DNA from: Vallitalea maricola
GTDB taxonomy: Bacteria; Bacillota; Clostridia; Lachnospirales; Vallitaleaceae
Reading direction: 5' to 3'
NCBI RefSeq assembly: GCF_036985595.1
Contig: NZ_BTPU01000031.1
Coordinates: 79,178-143,177 of the forward strand
Length of the DNA stretch: 64,000 nt
In this document: positions 35,360-44,983 of the stretch, in pieces
Numbering within the stretch: the stretch's first letter is position 1
Layout: each line of letters opens with the position of its first letter
Notes under the pieces: model-generated
Databases searched by the model: none
What the model was told of the DNA's origin: nothing
Seen by the model: only the letters and a program-made list of their open reading frames with translations
Translations under genes and position numbers: made by a program

Positions 35360-37119
35360 GATTAAGAAAAATAAAATCAGCAGATAAAATTATAAGACTT
35401 TCTTTATTTACTAAAATTGTTCTTGTCACGTTATGTGGTCTAATAATATCAACTGTAGTAGTAGCTACAGTGACAATTAGTACAGGAGAAAAATTATATA
35501 TCAACACATATAATACATCTAATCAAAAGATTGGGGATAGAATTGTAGATGAACTGAAAAATCTGAATTATAAGGCTTATAACTTGATGGAAGAATATGG
35601 GCGAAGCAACAATTTAAAAGTGTATTGTACAGAGTACATGCCAAAAACTAAACGTTTCTATAAAAGGTATAGTCTACAGAATGAATTATTTCGAATAAAT
35701 AATAATTATGGTGTACCTATGTTCAATATATTCGTTATAGGAAATAATAAAAATTATTATACAGACAATTATATAGGTGTCACTTCTACGACAAAAGATA
35801 AAATAATGGAGATGGGATTTTATAAACAATATAAACAAAATCCTTCTAATACTTACCATTATATAACAAGTGGATTCAATGGTTATGCTTCTTCACAGCC
35901 ATCTATTGTTATCACAAAAGGATTGGAAGAACCTATCAACAATACTTTTTTCGGGGATATGTTCATAAGTATTACAGAGGAAAATTACAGTTCCCTATAT
36001 AAAAAATATATGGTAAGAGGAAATGACGTAATAATACTTAGCAAAACAGGACAAGTCCTATCAAGTAGTATGAAAAAATATATAGGAGAAGAACGTGGAG
36101 ACATCCTTACAATGGTAAAAGAATCAATAAAAAGTTCTAAGTATATACGTACCCAATTTGACCAGAAACCATATCTATTGACAGCTAGATATATTCAAAA
36201 TATGGATTTTTATTTAGTTATTCTAAGTGATACCAGTATTGTATCTAAGGTTTTCTTGAAATCAAAATATTATATTATACTTCTATCGGGTATAATTGCA
36301 TTACTAACATGTTCTATAATCCTTATAATAACTAAAAAGACAACTAGCAGATTAACCAAATTGGTAGATACTATGGAAGTAGCGACAGAATCCAATTTTA
36401 AACAAAAAGTTCCTATAGAAGGTGGTTATGAGGTAAGAAGACTAAGTGCGGCATATAATCAGATGGTACTGGAATTGGAATCATATATTGATAAATTAAT
36501 GGAAGAGCAAGAACAAAGAAGATCAGCTGAATTATCAGCTTTACAGATGCAGATTAATCCTCATTTCATGTATAATACTCTAGCATCAATTAAATATCTA
36601 GCCTGGCAGGGAGATAATAAAGCGGTAGATGAGATGATTAATGCTTTTATAGCATTACTGCAAAATACAATATCAAAAACTGATGAAATGGTAACGGTAG
36701 AAGAAGAGATTAATAATCTCAAAAACTATGCAAAAATCAATAGTATGAGATACGGAGAAAAAATACAAGTATCTTACTATATTGATGACAGAGCATTAGA
36801 CTTGCTTATTCCCAAATTACTATTACAGCCTATAGTTGAAAATGCTTTTTTTCATGCTTTTTCCAACAAAGAAAATGGTGATATCAAGATCTTTGTTTCT
36901 CTACTAAATGATATATTGACCTGTGAGATAATTGATAATGGCGACGGTATCAATAATAAAGCATCAAATGAAAAAACAAGTTTCAAGACATATTGTAAAA
37001 GTATAGGCTTAGAAAATACAAAACAAAGATTAAAGCTTGTATATAATGACAAAGCAAGTTTATCAGTTCAAAGCACTCCTAATATTGGTACATCAGTTAA
37101 AATAGTTATTGCTTGTTAG
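35356..37119 (+). CDS. Sensor histidine kinase, YesM-like
   Basis: A 587-aa membrane kinase. Helix 1 (about 18-40), an extracytoplasmic dCache-like sensor region (about 42-300), helix 2 (about 307-328), HAMP (about 328-385: KKTTSRLTKLVDTMEV), then a His_kinase domain with phosphoacceptor QMQINPHFMYNTLASIKYLA, and HATPase_c with LLLQPIVENAFFHAF and IIDNGDGI. The pairing with a YesN-type regulator and the adjacent sugar-binding protein suggests it senses a sugar, perhaps through MglB. Start ATG overlaps the regulator's stop. Confidence 0.93.
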   Translation: MRLRKIKSADKIIRLSLFTKIVLVTLCGLIISTVVVATVTISTGEKLYINTYNTSNQKIGDRIVDELKNLNYKAYNLMEEYGRSNNLKVYCTEYMPKTKRFYKRYSLQNELFRINNNYGVPMFNIFVIGNNKNYYTDNYIGVTSTTKDKIMEMGFYKQYKQNPSNTYHYITSGFNGYASSQPSIVITKGLEEPINNTFFGDMFISITEENYSSLYKKYMVRGNDVIILSKTGQVLSSSMKKYIGEERGDILTMVKESIKSSKYIRTQFDQKPYLLTARYIQNMDFYLVILSDTSIVSKVFLKSKYYIILLSGIIALLTCSIILIITKKTTSRLTKLVDTMEVATESNFKQKVPIEGGYEVRRLSAAYNQMVLELESYIDKLMEEQEQRRSAELSALQMQINPHFMYNTLASIKYLAWQGDNKAVDEMINAFIALLQNTISKTDEMVTVEEEINNLKNYAKINSMRYGEKIQVSYYIDDRALDLLIPKLLLQPIVENAFFHAFSNKENGDIKIFVSLLNDILTCEIIDNGDGINNKASNEKTSFKTYCKSIGLENTKQRLKLVYNDKASLSVQSTPNIGTSVKIVIAC

Positions 37120-37160
37120 CGTGATAGCTATTTTCTTTCTTATAAAAGAGTCTTATTTTT

Positions 37161-37229
37161 TTGACATAATAAATTATTACGATTGATATAAAATAATTAC
37201 TATAAAACCCATATAATTACATGTAATTA
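37161..37229 (+). promoter_or_regulatory. Putative mgl promoter and palindromic operator
   Basis: TTGACA (37161-37166) is followed after 18 bp by GATATA (37185-37190). Just downstream is a perfect 16-nt palindrome TAATTACATGTAATTA (37214-37229). Position between the two-component genes and mglB suggests a regulatory site, but an AraC-type regulator would normally bind direct repeats upstream of the -35, so the binder is unclear. Confidence 0.45.
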
Positions 37230-37346
37230 GTAAAAAATTACTAAATGACAATAAAATATTGCTAAATCTATTATAATAAAGGTGGTAAAATACTAGCTGT
37301 AAAAGAAATAATTTATAAGAAATATACAATTATAGGAGGTAGTTAG

Positions 37347-38456
37347 ATGAAAAAGATAATGGGATTATTACTTACAACATTACTAGTTATGAGTTTATTT
37401 GTAGGTTGTGGTTCAAAAGAAAAAGATGCTGAACCTACTGGAGGTAATGATAGTAACCAAAGCAGCAGTGAAAAGGATCAAGGAACTAGTGGGGATAATA
37501 CGACTGATAAACCTAAAGTAGGGGTAACAATCTATAAATTTGATGATAACTTCATGACTTATACTAGAAATGCCATGACATCAGCAGCAGAGGGGAATGC
37601 AGAACTTGTTATGAATGATTCTCAGAACAATCAATCCGTACAAAATGACCAAGTAGATGTAATGATTAATAAAGGTGTGAAAGCATTAGTAATCAATCTT
37701 GTTGACCCAGGTGCAGCACCAACAATTGCTGATAAGGCAAAAGCTGCTGATATACCTTTGATATTTGTTAACAAAGAATATCCAGAAGGAACAGATAAGA
37801 TAGATTATGACAAAGTATGGTATGTAGGAACACAATCAAAAGAATCAGGAGATATTCAGGGTAAATTAGTAGCTGAAGCTTGGAAAGCACATCCAGAGTG
37901 GGATAGGAACGGGGATGGTGTGATGCAATATGTTATGTTGATGGGAGAACCAGGTCATCCTGATGCTGAAGCTCGTACTAAATATTCAGTTGAATATATC
38001 AAAAATGAAGGAATCAAAGTAGAGGAATTAGAAAAACAAACTGGTATGTGGGATGCAACAAAAGGTAAAGAGTTAATGACAACATGGTTAGGTAAAGAAG
38101 GCGATAAAATAGAAATGGTTTTATGTAATAATGATGGTATGGCACTTGGTGTTGTAGAAGCTCTAAAAGCAGATGGATATTTTTCAGAGGGTAAATATAT
38201 GCCAGTTGTTGGAGTTGACGCTATTCCAGAAGCATTGGATTTGATTCAACAAGATATAATGCTTGGTACAGTGCTTAATGACCCATTAAATCAAGGTAGA
38301 GTTTCCATTGAAATGGCTATCAACTCCGCAGCAGGAAAAGATGTTCTAGATGGTCTGGATTTCTCACTTGATGAAACAAAAGCAGTTAGGATACCATATC
38401 AACCAATAACAAAAGATAATTTGGATTTAGCTAAAAAAGCTTATGGCATGGAATAG
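37347..38456 (+). CDS. mglB: Galactose/glucose-type ABC importer substrate-binding lipoprotein
   Basis: A 369-aa lipoprotein with lipobox LFVGC (Cys21), an acidic/Ser-rich linker (about 24-55), then a periplasmic-binding-protein-4/RbsB fold. GVTIYKFDDNFMTYTRNAM and INLVDPGAAPTIADKAK match MglB, and DRNGDGVMQY fits the calcium-loop region of the galactose-binding protein. NNDGMALGVVEAL and VGVDAIPEAL are hinge and pocket elements. It is the first gene of mglBAC and has an excellent RBS (GGAGG). Substrate is probably galactose or glucose; a close analogue cannot be excluded. Confidence 0.9.
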   Translation: MKKIMGLLLTTLLVMSLFVGCGSKEKDAEPTGGNDSNQSSSEKDQGTSGDNTTDKPKVGVTIYKFDDNFMTYTRNAMTSAAEGNAELVMNDSQNNQSVQNDQVDVMINKGVKALVINLVDPGAAPTIADKAKAADIPLIFVNKEYPEGTDKIDYDKVWYVGTQSKESGDIQGKLVAEAWKAHPEWDRNGDGVMQYVMLMGEPGHPDAEARTKYSVEYIKNEGIKVEELEKQTGMWDATKGKELMTTWLGKEGDKIEMVLCNNDGMALGVVEALKADGYFSEGKYMPVVGVDAIPEALDLIQQDIMLGTVLNDPLNQGRVSIEMAINSAAGKDVLDGLDFSLDETKAVRIPYQPITKDNLDLAKKAYGME

Positions 38457-38481
38457 ATATATATTATTGAATTAAAATACG

Positions 38482-38515
38482 GAGCTGTCGGATAATACGA
38501 CAGCCCTAATCTTTT
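38482..38515 (+). terminator. Intra-operon attenuator hairpin between mglB and mglA
   Basis: GCTGTCG (38484-38490) and CGACAGC (38498-38504) form a perfect stem with loop GATAATA, extended by GG/CC across one bulge, followed by a short T-run (38511-38515). This is the usual way to make more binding protein than ATPase and permease. The sequence belongs to the hairpin family seen at 27239 and 30250. Confidence 0.75.
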
Positions 38516-38532
38516 TAGGTATGGTGATAAAT

Positions 38533-40041
38533 ATGAATGAGCAAAAGCAGAATGAATTAGTATTAGAAATGACTGGTATAACAAAAGAGTTTCCTGGTGT
38601 AAAAGCTCTTGATAATGTTAAATTTGCTTTAAGACAAGGAACTGTTCATGCATTAATGGGAGAAAACGGTGCAGGTAAATCTACTTTGATGAAATGTCTG
38701 TTTGGTATCTTTTTGAAAGATGCAGGAACAATAAAGGTATCGGGAAAAGAAATAAATTATAAGAATGCAAAAGAGGCTTTGGAAAACGGAGTTTCAATGG
38801 TACATCAAGAATTAAATCAAGTAAGACAAACAAGAGTTGTAGATAATATTTGGTTAGGGCGATTTCCAATGCAGGGTATCGTTGTTGATGAAAAACAAAT
38901 GTATGATAAAACCAAAAAAATATTTGAAGACCTTAACATTGATATTGATCCAAAAGAAAAGATAGAAAACCTATCTGTATCTCAAGCGCAGATGGTTGAA
39001 ATTGCAAAGGCTGTTTCATATAATGCCAAGATTGTTGTTATGGATGAACCAACATCCTCTTTGACTGAAAAAGAGGTACATCATTTATTTAGAATAATCA
39101 ATAGTTTAAAAGAACAGGGAGTAGGTATTATATATATTTCTCATAAGATGGAAGAAATACTGGAAATAGCTGATGAAGTGACGGTTATGAGAGATGGTAA
39201 GTATATTGCAACTGAAAGTGCTGATAATTTAACAACAGATAGAATAATAAAACTCATGGTAGGGCGTGATTTAACAAATCGTTTCCCGGAAAAGAAGAAT
39301 AAACCTAGTGAAGTTATATTAGAAGTAAAAGACCTAAAATCTTTTTATGCTCCAAAAGTCAAAGGAGTTAGTTTTGAACTAAGAAAAGGTGAGATATTAG
39401 GGGTAGCAGGTCTTATGGGTTCAAGAAGAACAGAATTATTGGAAACCATATTTGGAATACGTAAGAAAGAATCAGGAAATATATATTTGCATGGTAAAGA
39501 AGTGAAAAATAATAATGCTAGAGAGGCAATTAAAAATGGATTTGCTCTGGTAACAGAAGAACGAAGGAAAACTGGTCTTTTTGCAGGTTTATCTGTTTAC
39601 TTTAATAGTATTATTTCTAATATAGACAGCTATTGCAGTGGTGGTGTCATTAATGAATCTAAATCCAAGGTGGATACCAAATGGGTTATAGATAGTATGA
39701 GAGTTAAGACGCCATCTGAAAAAACTAAAATAGGGACTCTATCTGGAGGTAACCAACAAAAAGTAGTTATTGGAAAATGGCTATTAACTAATCCAGAGAT
39801 ATTATTGTTGGATGAACCTACAAGAGGTATAGATGTTGGTGCTAAATATGAGATTTATCAACTTATTAATGAATTAGCTTGTAACGGTAAAGGTGTTATA
39901 GTTATCTCTTCTGAGATGCCTGAATTATTTGGTATAACTGATAGAATAATTGTTATGAGTAATGGTCATCTAGCAGGATGTGTAGAAACCGCTTCAACAA
40001 CTCAAGAAGAAGTATTGGCACTTGCAGCAAAATATATATAG
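38533..40041 (+). CDS. mglA: Sugar ABC transporter ATP-binding protein, MglA/RbsA type
   Basis: A 502-aa protein with two ABC domains in tandem, as in all carbohydrate CUT2 ATPases. First: Walker A GENGAGKST, signature LSVSQAQMVEIAKA, Walker B VVMDEPTSSL. Second: GLMGSRRTE in the degenerate Walker A, LSGGNQQKVVIGKW, LLLDEPTRGIDVGAKYEIY. It powers import with MglC. The start is taken at ATG 38533, preceded by GGTGAT; an in-frame ATG at 38521 is also possible. Follows mglB after the attenuator hairpin. Confidence 0.93.
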   Translation: MNEQKQNELVLEMTGITKEFPGVKALDNVKFALRQGTVHALMGENGAGKSTLMKCLFGIFLKDAGTIKVSGKEINYKNAKEALENGVSMVHQELNQVRQTRVVDNIWLGRFPMQGIVVDEKQMYDKTKKIFEDLNIDIDPKEKIENLSVSQAQMVEIAKAVSYNAKIVVMDEPTSSLTEKEVHHLFRIINSLKEQGVGIIYISHKMEEILEIADEVTVMRDGKYIATESADNLTTDRIIKLMVGRDLTNRFPEKKNKPSEVILEVKDLKSFYAPKVKGVSFELRKGEILGVAGLMGSRRTELLETIFGIRKKESGNIYLHGKEVKNNNAREAIKNGFALVTEERRKTGLFAGLSVYFNSIISNIDSYCSGGVINESKSKVDTKWVIDSMRVKTPSEKTKIGTLSGGNQQKVVIGKWLLTNPEILLLDEPTRGIDVGAKYEIYQLINELACNGKGVIVISSEMPELFGITDRIIVMSNGHLAGCVETASTTQEEVLALAAKYI

Positions 40042-40055
40042 AAAGGATAAAATAC

Positions 40056-41105
40056 ATGGATAAGATAATCAGAAAGATATCATTTGATAAAAAGAAGATA
40101 AGCGACTTACTTCTTAAATATGCAATATATTTTGTACTACTCATCATGATTATAGTAATTATAATAGAGGATTCATCTATAGTATCATGGCGAAGTCTGG
40201 CTACAATATTAACTCAGGCTTCAACAAGATGTATGCTTGCTCTTGGTGTAGGAGGTATCATTGTACTTGCTGGAACAGACTTATCTATTGGTAGGATGGT
40301 AGGATTAGCAGGGGTTGTGGGAGCAAGCTTAATGCAATCACCTGGTTTTTCTAGAAGAATATTTCCTAATCTGCCAACATCAGGATGGTTCATTGCATTA
40401 TCAATTTTATTTATAATTCTATTGATAACTTTTGCATCATTTATTAATGGGTGGTTGACAGCTAAATTACATATTACACCATTTATCGCTACATTAGGTA
40501 TGCAATTAGTTCTATATGGAGCAGCTTCAAGTTATTATAATGCTTTAGGCGGTTCACCTATAACAAGCTTGAATGAAGGTTTTAAATATATCGCTCAAGG
40601 TAAATTATTAAAACTTAAATTTGGTTCAGATGAATTTTATATATCATTCCTTATGATTTTCGCTCTAATATCAATTTTATTCATATGGTTCATATGGAAT
40701 AAAACCAGAATAGGCAAGAATATGTTTGCTGTTGGAGGTAATGCAGAAGCTGCGGCAGTATCTGGTGTTAGTATTGTCAAGACAACTTTAATAATATATG
40801 TAATTGCCGGAGTATTATATGGAGCTGCTGGATTACTTGAATTAGGACGTACAGGTTCAGCAACCAATAATCTTGGTCTAGGCTATGAATTAGATGCTAT
40901 TTCAGCCTGTGTTGTTGGTGGTGTTTCACTCATGGGTGGAGTTGGTTCAGTAGCAGGTATTGTAACTGGGGTTATTATATTCCAAGTAATTAACTTTGGT
41001 CTAGCGTATATTGGAGTAGATCCATATCTTCAATATGTGGTAAAAGGTATGATAATTCTTATTGCTGTTGCAATAGACACTAGAAAATATATCAAAAAGA
41101 AATAA
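40056..41105 (+). CDS. mglC: Sugar ABC transporter permease, MglC/RbsC type
   Basis: A 349-aa permease with about 8-10 helices. GGIIVLAGTDLSIGRMVGLAGVVGASLMQ is the typical CUT2 permease opening, and GVSIVKTTLIIYVIAGVLYGAAGLLELGR and DAISACVVGGVSLMGGVGSVAG are the conserved cytoplasmic coupling region. The start is placed at ATG 40056, after GAAAGGAT and 14 bp after mglA; the longer frame from 39978 overlaps mglA and begins with non-membrane sequence. Confidence 0.92.
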   Translation: MDKIIRKISFDKKKISDLLLKYAIYFVLLIMIIVIIIEDSSIVSWRSLATILTQASTRCMLALGVGGIIVLAGTDLSIGRMVGLAGVVGASLMQSPGFSRRIFPNLPTSGWFIALSILFIILLITFASFINGWLTAKLHITPFIATLGMQLVLYGAASSYYNALGGSPITSLNEGFKYIAQGKLLKLKFGSDEFYISFLMIFALISILFIWFIWNKTRIGKNMFAVGGNAEAAAVSGVSIVKTTLIIYVIAGVLYGAAGLLELGRTGSATNNLGLGYELDAISACVVGGVSLMGGVGSVAGIVTGVIIFQVINFGLAYIGVDPYLQYVVKGMIILIAVAIDTRKYIKKK

Positions 41106-41121
41106 GAGAGGAGAGAACGTC

Positions 41122-41274
41122 ATAGGAGAATGGGATATTAAAACGATATTAGGTTGTGGATTTTATATATTCGCAGTGATAATAGGTGTTAAGCATCTAT
41201 ATAATAGAAGAGGTTATAACAAAAAAGAGGGATTGGATAATACAAATATAAAAGTGGATAATATTTCAAAATAA
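41122..41274 (+). CDS. Possible 50-aa single-helix membrane protein with a non-canonical start
   Basis: A frame open to TAA at 41272-41274 encodes GEWDIKTILGCGFYIFAVII, then GVKHLYNRRGYNKKEG: a hydrophobic helix followed by a basic segment, as in genuine small membrane proteins. A strong GAGAGGAGAG sits 8 nt before ATA (41122), but there is no ATG, GTG or TTG in frame between the last upstream stop in mglC and the helix. Either ATA is the start, or the start has been lost, or a sequence error hides it. It follows mglC by 16 bp. Confidence 0.35.
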   Translation: MGEWDIKTILGCGFYIFAVIIGVKHLYNRRGYNKKEGLDNTNIKVDNISK

Positions 41275-41325
41275 ATACAAATTGGTACTATATAATAGTT
41301 GGAAAAAAAAGTGAATATAAGGTAT

Positions 41326-41364
41326 AATATAAGAGTTAGCTGGTAAGAGGTTAACTCTTATATT
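41326..41364 (+). terminator. Hairpin after the mgl operon
   Basis: AATATAAGAGTTA (41326-41338) pairs perfectly with TAACTCTTATATT (41352-41364), extended inward by G-T and C-G pairs. The T-run is short (TATTTATG), so termination strength is uncertain. The 41106-41446 stretch otherwise holds only the possible small frame at 41122. Confidence 0.55.
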
Positions 41365-41446
41365 TATGTTTGAATATCAATACCAAACTAGAAATTATTT
41401 TAACAAAAGACTAAGTAATAATTGTTTAACATTCAGATGAGAGGTG

Positions 41447-42001
41447 ATGACAATATTTAGTACAATAAATCGAATTGACCAAAATATTATACTATATATA
41501 TCTGAACATCTAAGAACACCTGTACTGGACAGTATAATGGTATTCTTTTCACGTATTGGTAATGCTGGTTTGGTTTGGATAGTCATATGTATATTGCTTT
41601 TAGCAAGTAAAAAATATAGAACTGTTGGTATAATAGCCGCAACTGTATTAATTACTAATACTATCTTAGGTGAACTGATACTAAAAAATGCTATTGGTAG
41701 GATTAGACCATATGATGCACTAGGTTTAGATATTATCATTGATAAATTAAATAGTTTTTCAATGCCTTCGGGACATGCAATAAGTAGTTTTTCTGTAGCA
41801 TTTATAGTAGCTTTTTTGGTGAAAAAGTGGAAAGTATATTTACCTATTCTTATTTTAGCTATTGTTATAACATTATCAAGAGTTTATTTATCAGTGCATT
41901 ATCCAACAGATGTATTGCTCAGTATAATTATAGCTTTTATAGTATCTTTTACAGCAACGAAAATTGCTAGAGCAAAAGGGCTGATTACAGACAAAAGTTA
42001 A
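41447..42001 (+). CDS. PAP2-family phosphatase
   Basis: A 184-aa membrane phosphatase with the three PAP2 motifs: KNAIGRIRP (KxxxxxxRP), MPSGHAISS (PSGH) and SRVYLSVHYPTDVL (SRxxxxxHxxxD). Five to six helices. Likely substrates are undecaprenyl pyrophosphate or phosphatidate-type lipids (the BcrC/PgpB-like group); which is not evident. The ATG at 41447 is directly behind GAGGTG, an unusually short spacing, so the start is uncertain; a GTG at 41444 and an ATA at 41453 are in frame. Confidence 0.88.
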   Translation: MTIFSTINRIDQNIILYISEHLRTPVLDSIMVFFSRIGNAGLVWIVICILLLASKKYRTVGIIAATVLITNTILGELILKNAIGRIRPYDALGLDIIIDKLNSFSMPSGHAISSFSVAFIVAFLVKKWKVYLPILILAIVITLSRVYLSVHYPTDVLLSIIIAFIVSFTATKIARAKGLITDKS

Positions 42002-42069
42002 ACTATATAAAGATACCAAATATAGATCATACTAAATATAGAAATATATAATTTAAAAGGAGTAAAATT

Positions 42070-44148
42070 ATGTTTGATTACAAGGAGTATTATAAAAAAG
42101 AAAATGAACCTATTTTAGATTCATACGAAAAATCTTTAGAAAAGATTAAAATGGTAGTTGATTGTACAGAGAAAAAGGATGGATATGGAAAATATTTTAA
42201 TGAACTCGGCAGGTTCATAATTATGATGGCTGACCATGAAAAAGAATTAGATGAAGTATATTTTGAAAACAATACTTTTGAACAATTAAAAGACTTTAAT
42301 GAAAAAATGTACAAAGACGTGTTACATGATAATTATGATACATGTTATGGTAATCCAAGTTATGCTGTTTCACAATTTGGTAATCAAATTGGTCAGGCAT
42401 TATGCTACCTATACACAAAAGTACATGAATATGTACAATTAGCTTATCAGCATAAGATTTTTATGATGTATAGGGTTAATAAGTTATTTATTCAATTCTA
42501 TAATTACATTATGGATAATCAAGAAATATCACAATGCAGATTAAAAGAATTCATATTAGCTGACGCTAAAGAATATGTAGGTCAAGAAGTTAAGTTATAT
42601 TATGATGAAATGAGTAATCCTAATAAATCTTATCTTACTGATATGGTTAAAAATGATGATTTAGCTGATCTTAGATATTTATTTAAATATGGAAATTACA
42701 TAGGATACAATGAAATTAAAATAGCAGAGTATCTTAATGATATACCAAAAGAAAAGATTGAATACATGGCTGATATTATGTCAGAAGGTTATCGTATAGG
42801 ATTTATAAACGACAACAAAGATATCACGATTAAATCAGCAGTCAGCTTAAGATATCAAATAGGTTTTGAACGTGTTATGAGAGAAGTTATAGCTAACTTT
42901 GAAAAATTGAATCTAAGACCTATCATTACTATAGAAACAATAACTAATATTGAATACAATTATGCTTTCACTAAGATGTATTCTACTATGCCTAATAAAC
43001 AATATTTTTATGACCATAGATATGATTATGCATTATACCTTGATGATGAATATGCAAAACTTAAGCAGGAGGCATGTGAAAAACATATAAATCAACTTGG
43101 TGCTAATTTACATGCTCAAGGTGGTCCTGCTGTGCTTGAAGGTTTTGGACAAAAGCCATTCTATCCAGAAACCAAGAAAGAATGTGTTAAACTAGATGAC
43201 GAACAAACAGTTCTTAATAAAAATCTTCAAATGAAAGCAAAACAACTTCTTTGTAAATATTTATCAGGCGAAAATTATAGTTTTACTATGGTATCATATC
43301 CAGTACCTGAAATAGGAGATAAATTTGAAGAAATATTTGATTATACAATAAAAGTCAACACCCTTGATGTGAATGTATATGAAAAAATACAACAGAAACT
43401 AATAGATGCGTTAGATAAGGGTGAATATGCTCACGTACAAGGAAAAGGCTCTAATAAAACTGATATAATGGTTAAATTACATGAAATAAAAGACCCAGAA
43501 AAAGAATCACTTTTCCACAATTGTTTAGCTGATGTTAACATTCCTCTAGGAGAAGTATATACATCACCAACTTTAAAAGGTACTAATGGTACATTATTCG
43601 TTGAAGAAGTATTCCTTAATGGATTGAAATATAATAACCTAGAAATAACTTTCAAAGATGGATATGTTGACACATATACATGTACTAATTTTGATGATAT
43701 TGAAGAAAATAAAAAATACGTATATGAAAACTTGATTTTCCCTAATGAAACATTGCCACTTGGAGAGTTTGCTATAGGAACCAATACTACAGCATATGTA
43801 ATGGCACATAAATATAATATTGATGATGTACTGCCAATATTGATAACAGAGAAAACAGGACCTCACTTTGCAATTGGTGACACTTGTTTTGCATGGAGCG
43901 AAGATACTCCTGTATATAATTCAGATGGAAAAGAAATAATTGCTAGAGATAACGAAAAATCAATACTTAGAAATACAAATATGGATGAAGCATATACTGG
44001 TAAGCATACCGATATAACAATACCATATAGTGGACTTAAGTCAATTGATGTAATTACCAAAGATAATGAACGTATTGGATTGATAAAAGATGGTAGATTT
44101 GTTCTTGAAGGAACAGAAGAATTAAATAAAGCCCTTGATGAAGCTTAA
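42070..44148 (+). CDS. Aminopeptidase, M29-like C-terminal domain with long N-terminal region
   Basis: A 692-aa cytoplasmic protein. The C-terminal half (about 440-692) has M29 aminopeptidase features: HVQGKGSNKTDIMVKLHE, NIPLGEVYTSPTLKGTNGTL with the likely metal-binding Glu, LPLGEFAIGTNTTAY with a second Glu, and TEKTGPHFAIGDTC with the metal-ligand His. The N-terminal 400 residues are helical and Tyr-rich and have no recognised domain; this arrangement is seen in clostridial proteins annotated as leucyl aminopeptidase. M29 enzymes use two Zn or Co ions to remove N-terminal residues. AAAAGGAG precedes the ATG. Monocistronic or with the next gene. Confidence 0.82.
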   Translation: MFDYKEYYKKENEPILDSYEKSLEKIKMVVDCTEKKDGYGKYFNELGRFIIMMADHEKELDEVYFENNTFEQLKDFNEKMYKDVLHDNYDTCYGNPSYAVSQFGNQIGQALCYLYTKVHEYVQLAYQHKIFMMYRVNKLFIQFYNYIMDNQEISQCRLKEFILADAKEYVGQEVKLYYDEMSNPNKSYLTDMVKNDDLADLRYLFKYGNYIGYNEIKIAEYLNDIPKEKIEYMADIMSEGYRIGFINDNKDITIKSAVSLRYQIGFERVMREVIANFEKLNLRPIITIETITNIEYNYAFTKMYSTMPNKQYFYDHRYDYALYLDDEYAKLKQEACEKHINQLGANLHAQGGPAVLEGFGQKPFYPETKKECVKLDDEQTVLNKNLQMKAKQLLCKYLSGENYSFTMVSYPVPEIGDKFEEIFDYTIKVNTLDVNVYEKIQQKLIDALDKGEYAHVQGKGSNKTDIMVKLHEIKDPEKESLFHNCLADVNIPLGEVYTSPTLKGTNGTLFVEEVFLNGLKYNNLEITFKDGYVDTYTCTNFDDIEENKKYVYENLIFPNETLPLGEFAIGTNTTAYVMAHKYNIDDVLPILITEKTGPHFAIGDTCFAWSEDTPVYNSDGKEIIARDNEKSILRNTNMDEAYTGKHTDITIPYSGLKSIDVITKDNERIGLIKDGRFVLEGTEELNKALDEA

Positions 44149-44211
44149 AATTATGATATAATAGTCTTTATATATTATTTTGCAAAATAGATAAAACAAG
44201 GTGATAAGCAG

Positions 44212-44871
44212 ATGAAAAAATCAAACAAAGCAAAATTCAAGGAGTTAACAAGGAAAGAAAAAGTTGAATATATCTGGGAATATTACAAGCTGCATTTTTT
44301 TGCTGGCATACTAGTTCTGATTATTGTTGGAAGCTTTCTGAATATATGGGTTTTCAATCCACCACCAAAATCAGCAGTAAGTGTCAATTTTGTAGGCAGC
44401 AGTATTTTTGCAGATAACACAGAGCCATTAGAAAAAGAATTGAACCCAATAATAGTAACTGAGGAAATGGGTAATAAAAAGGTGTTCTTCAATACCTATA
44501 TTTTTGGAATAGAAGACCCTCAGATGCAAATGGCAACACAAACAAAATTTGTAGCTAATATTTCAGCCAGAGAACTTGATGTATTAATTCTGGACAAAGA
44601 GCAGTTTGATTCCTTAGTGCTTCAAGGATCCATGCTTCCTCTAGACCAAGTATTTTCAGAAGATGAATTGAATAATCTTAATGATAGACTTCTAAAAAGT
44701 AAAAGCGAAGAGGATACCAATGAGCAGATTTATGGAATTGATGTAACTGATAATGAAAAAATCAAAACGGTTATGGTTGGAGATTCTGAAAAAGTAATTG
44801 GTGTTGTTAGTAATACTCTCAAAATTGAAGAAAGCAAAAAAGTTATAAAATGGTTTTTAGATATGGAATAA
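44212..44871 (+). CDS. Membrane-anchored extracytoplasmic protein, unknown function
   Basis: A 219-aa protein with a basic N-terminus (KKSNKAKFKELTRKEKVEYI), one helix (about 31-52, FFAGILVLIIVGSFLNIWVF) and an outside domain of about 165 residues without cysteines. KEKVEYIWEYYKLHFF is a recurring opening in clostridial uncharacterised proteins. The outside part (FVANISARELDVLILDKEQF; LQGSMLPLDQVFSEDELN) looks like the C-lobe of a solute-binding fold, but I would not name a substrate. RBS AAGGTGATAAG. A terminator follows. Confidence 0.65.
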   Translation: MKKSNKAKFKELTRKEKVEYIWEYYKLHFFAGILVLIIVGSFLNIWVFNPPPKSAVSVNFVGSSIFADNTEPLEKELNPIIVTEEMGNKKVFFNTYIFGIEDPQMQMATQTKFVANISARELDVLILDKEQFDSLVLQGSMLPLDQVFSEDELNNLNDRLLKSKSEEDTNEQIYGIDVTDNEKIKTVMVGDSEKVIGVVSNTLKIEESKKVIKWFLDME

Positions 44872-44882
44872 TAAATGCAAGA

Positions 44883-44909
44883 GACAAGAGTGTATACTTT
44901 TGTCTTTTT
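44883..44909 (+). terminator. Rho-independent terminator
   Basis: GACAAGAG (44883-44890) and CTTTTGTC (44897-44904) form 8 bp with one G-T pair and a 6-nt loop, followed by TTTTTCTTTT. Confidence 0.8.
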
Positions 44910-44983
44910 CTTTTACTATTTTATGATAGTTGCTTATATAAATAATGGTTAAAAAAGTGAATGTTTTTATTAAAATATCAAAA

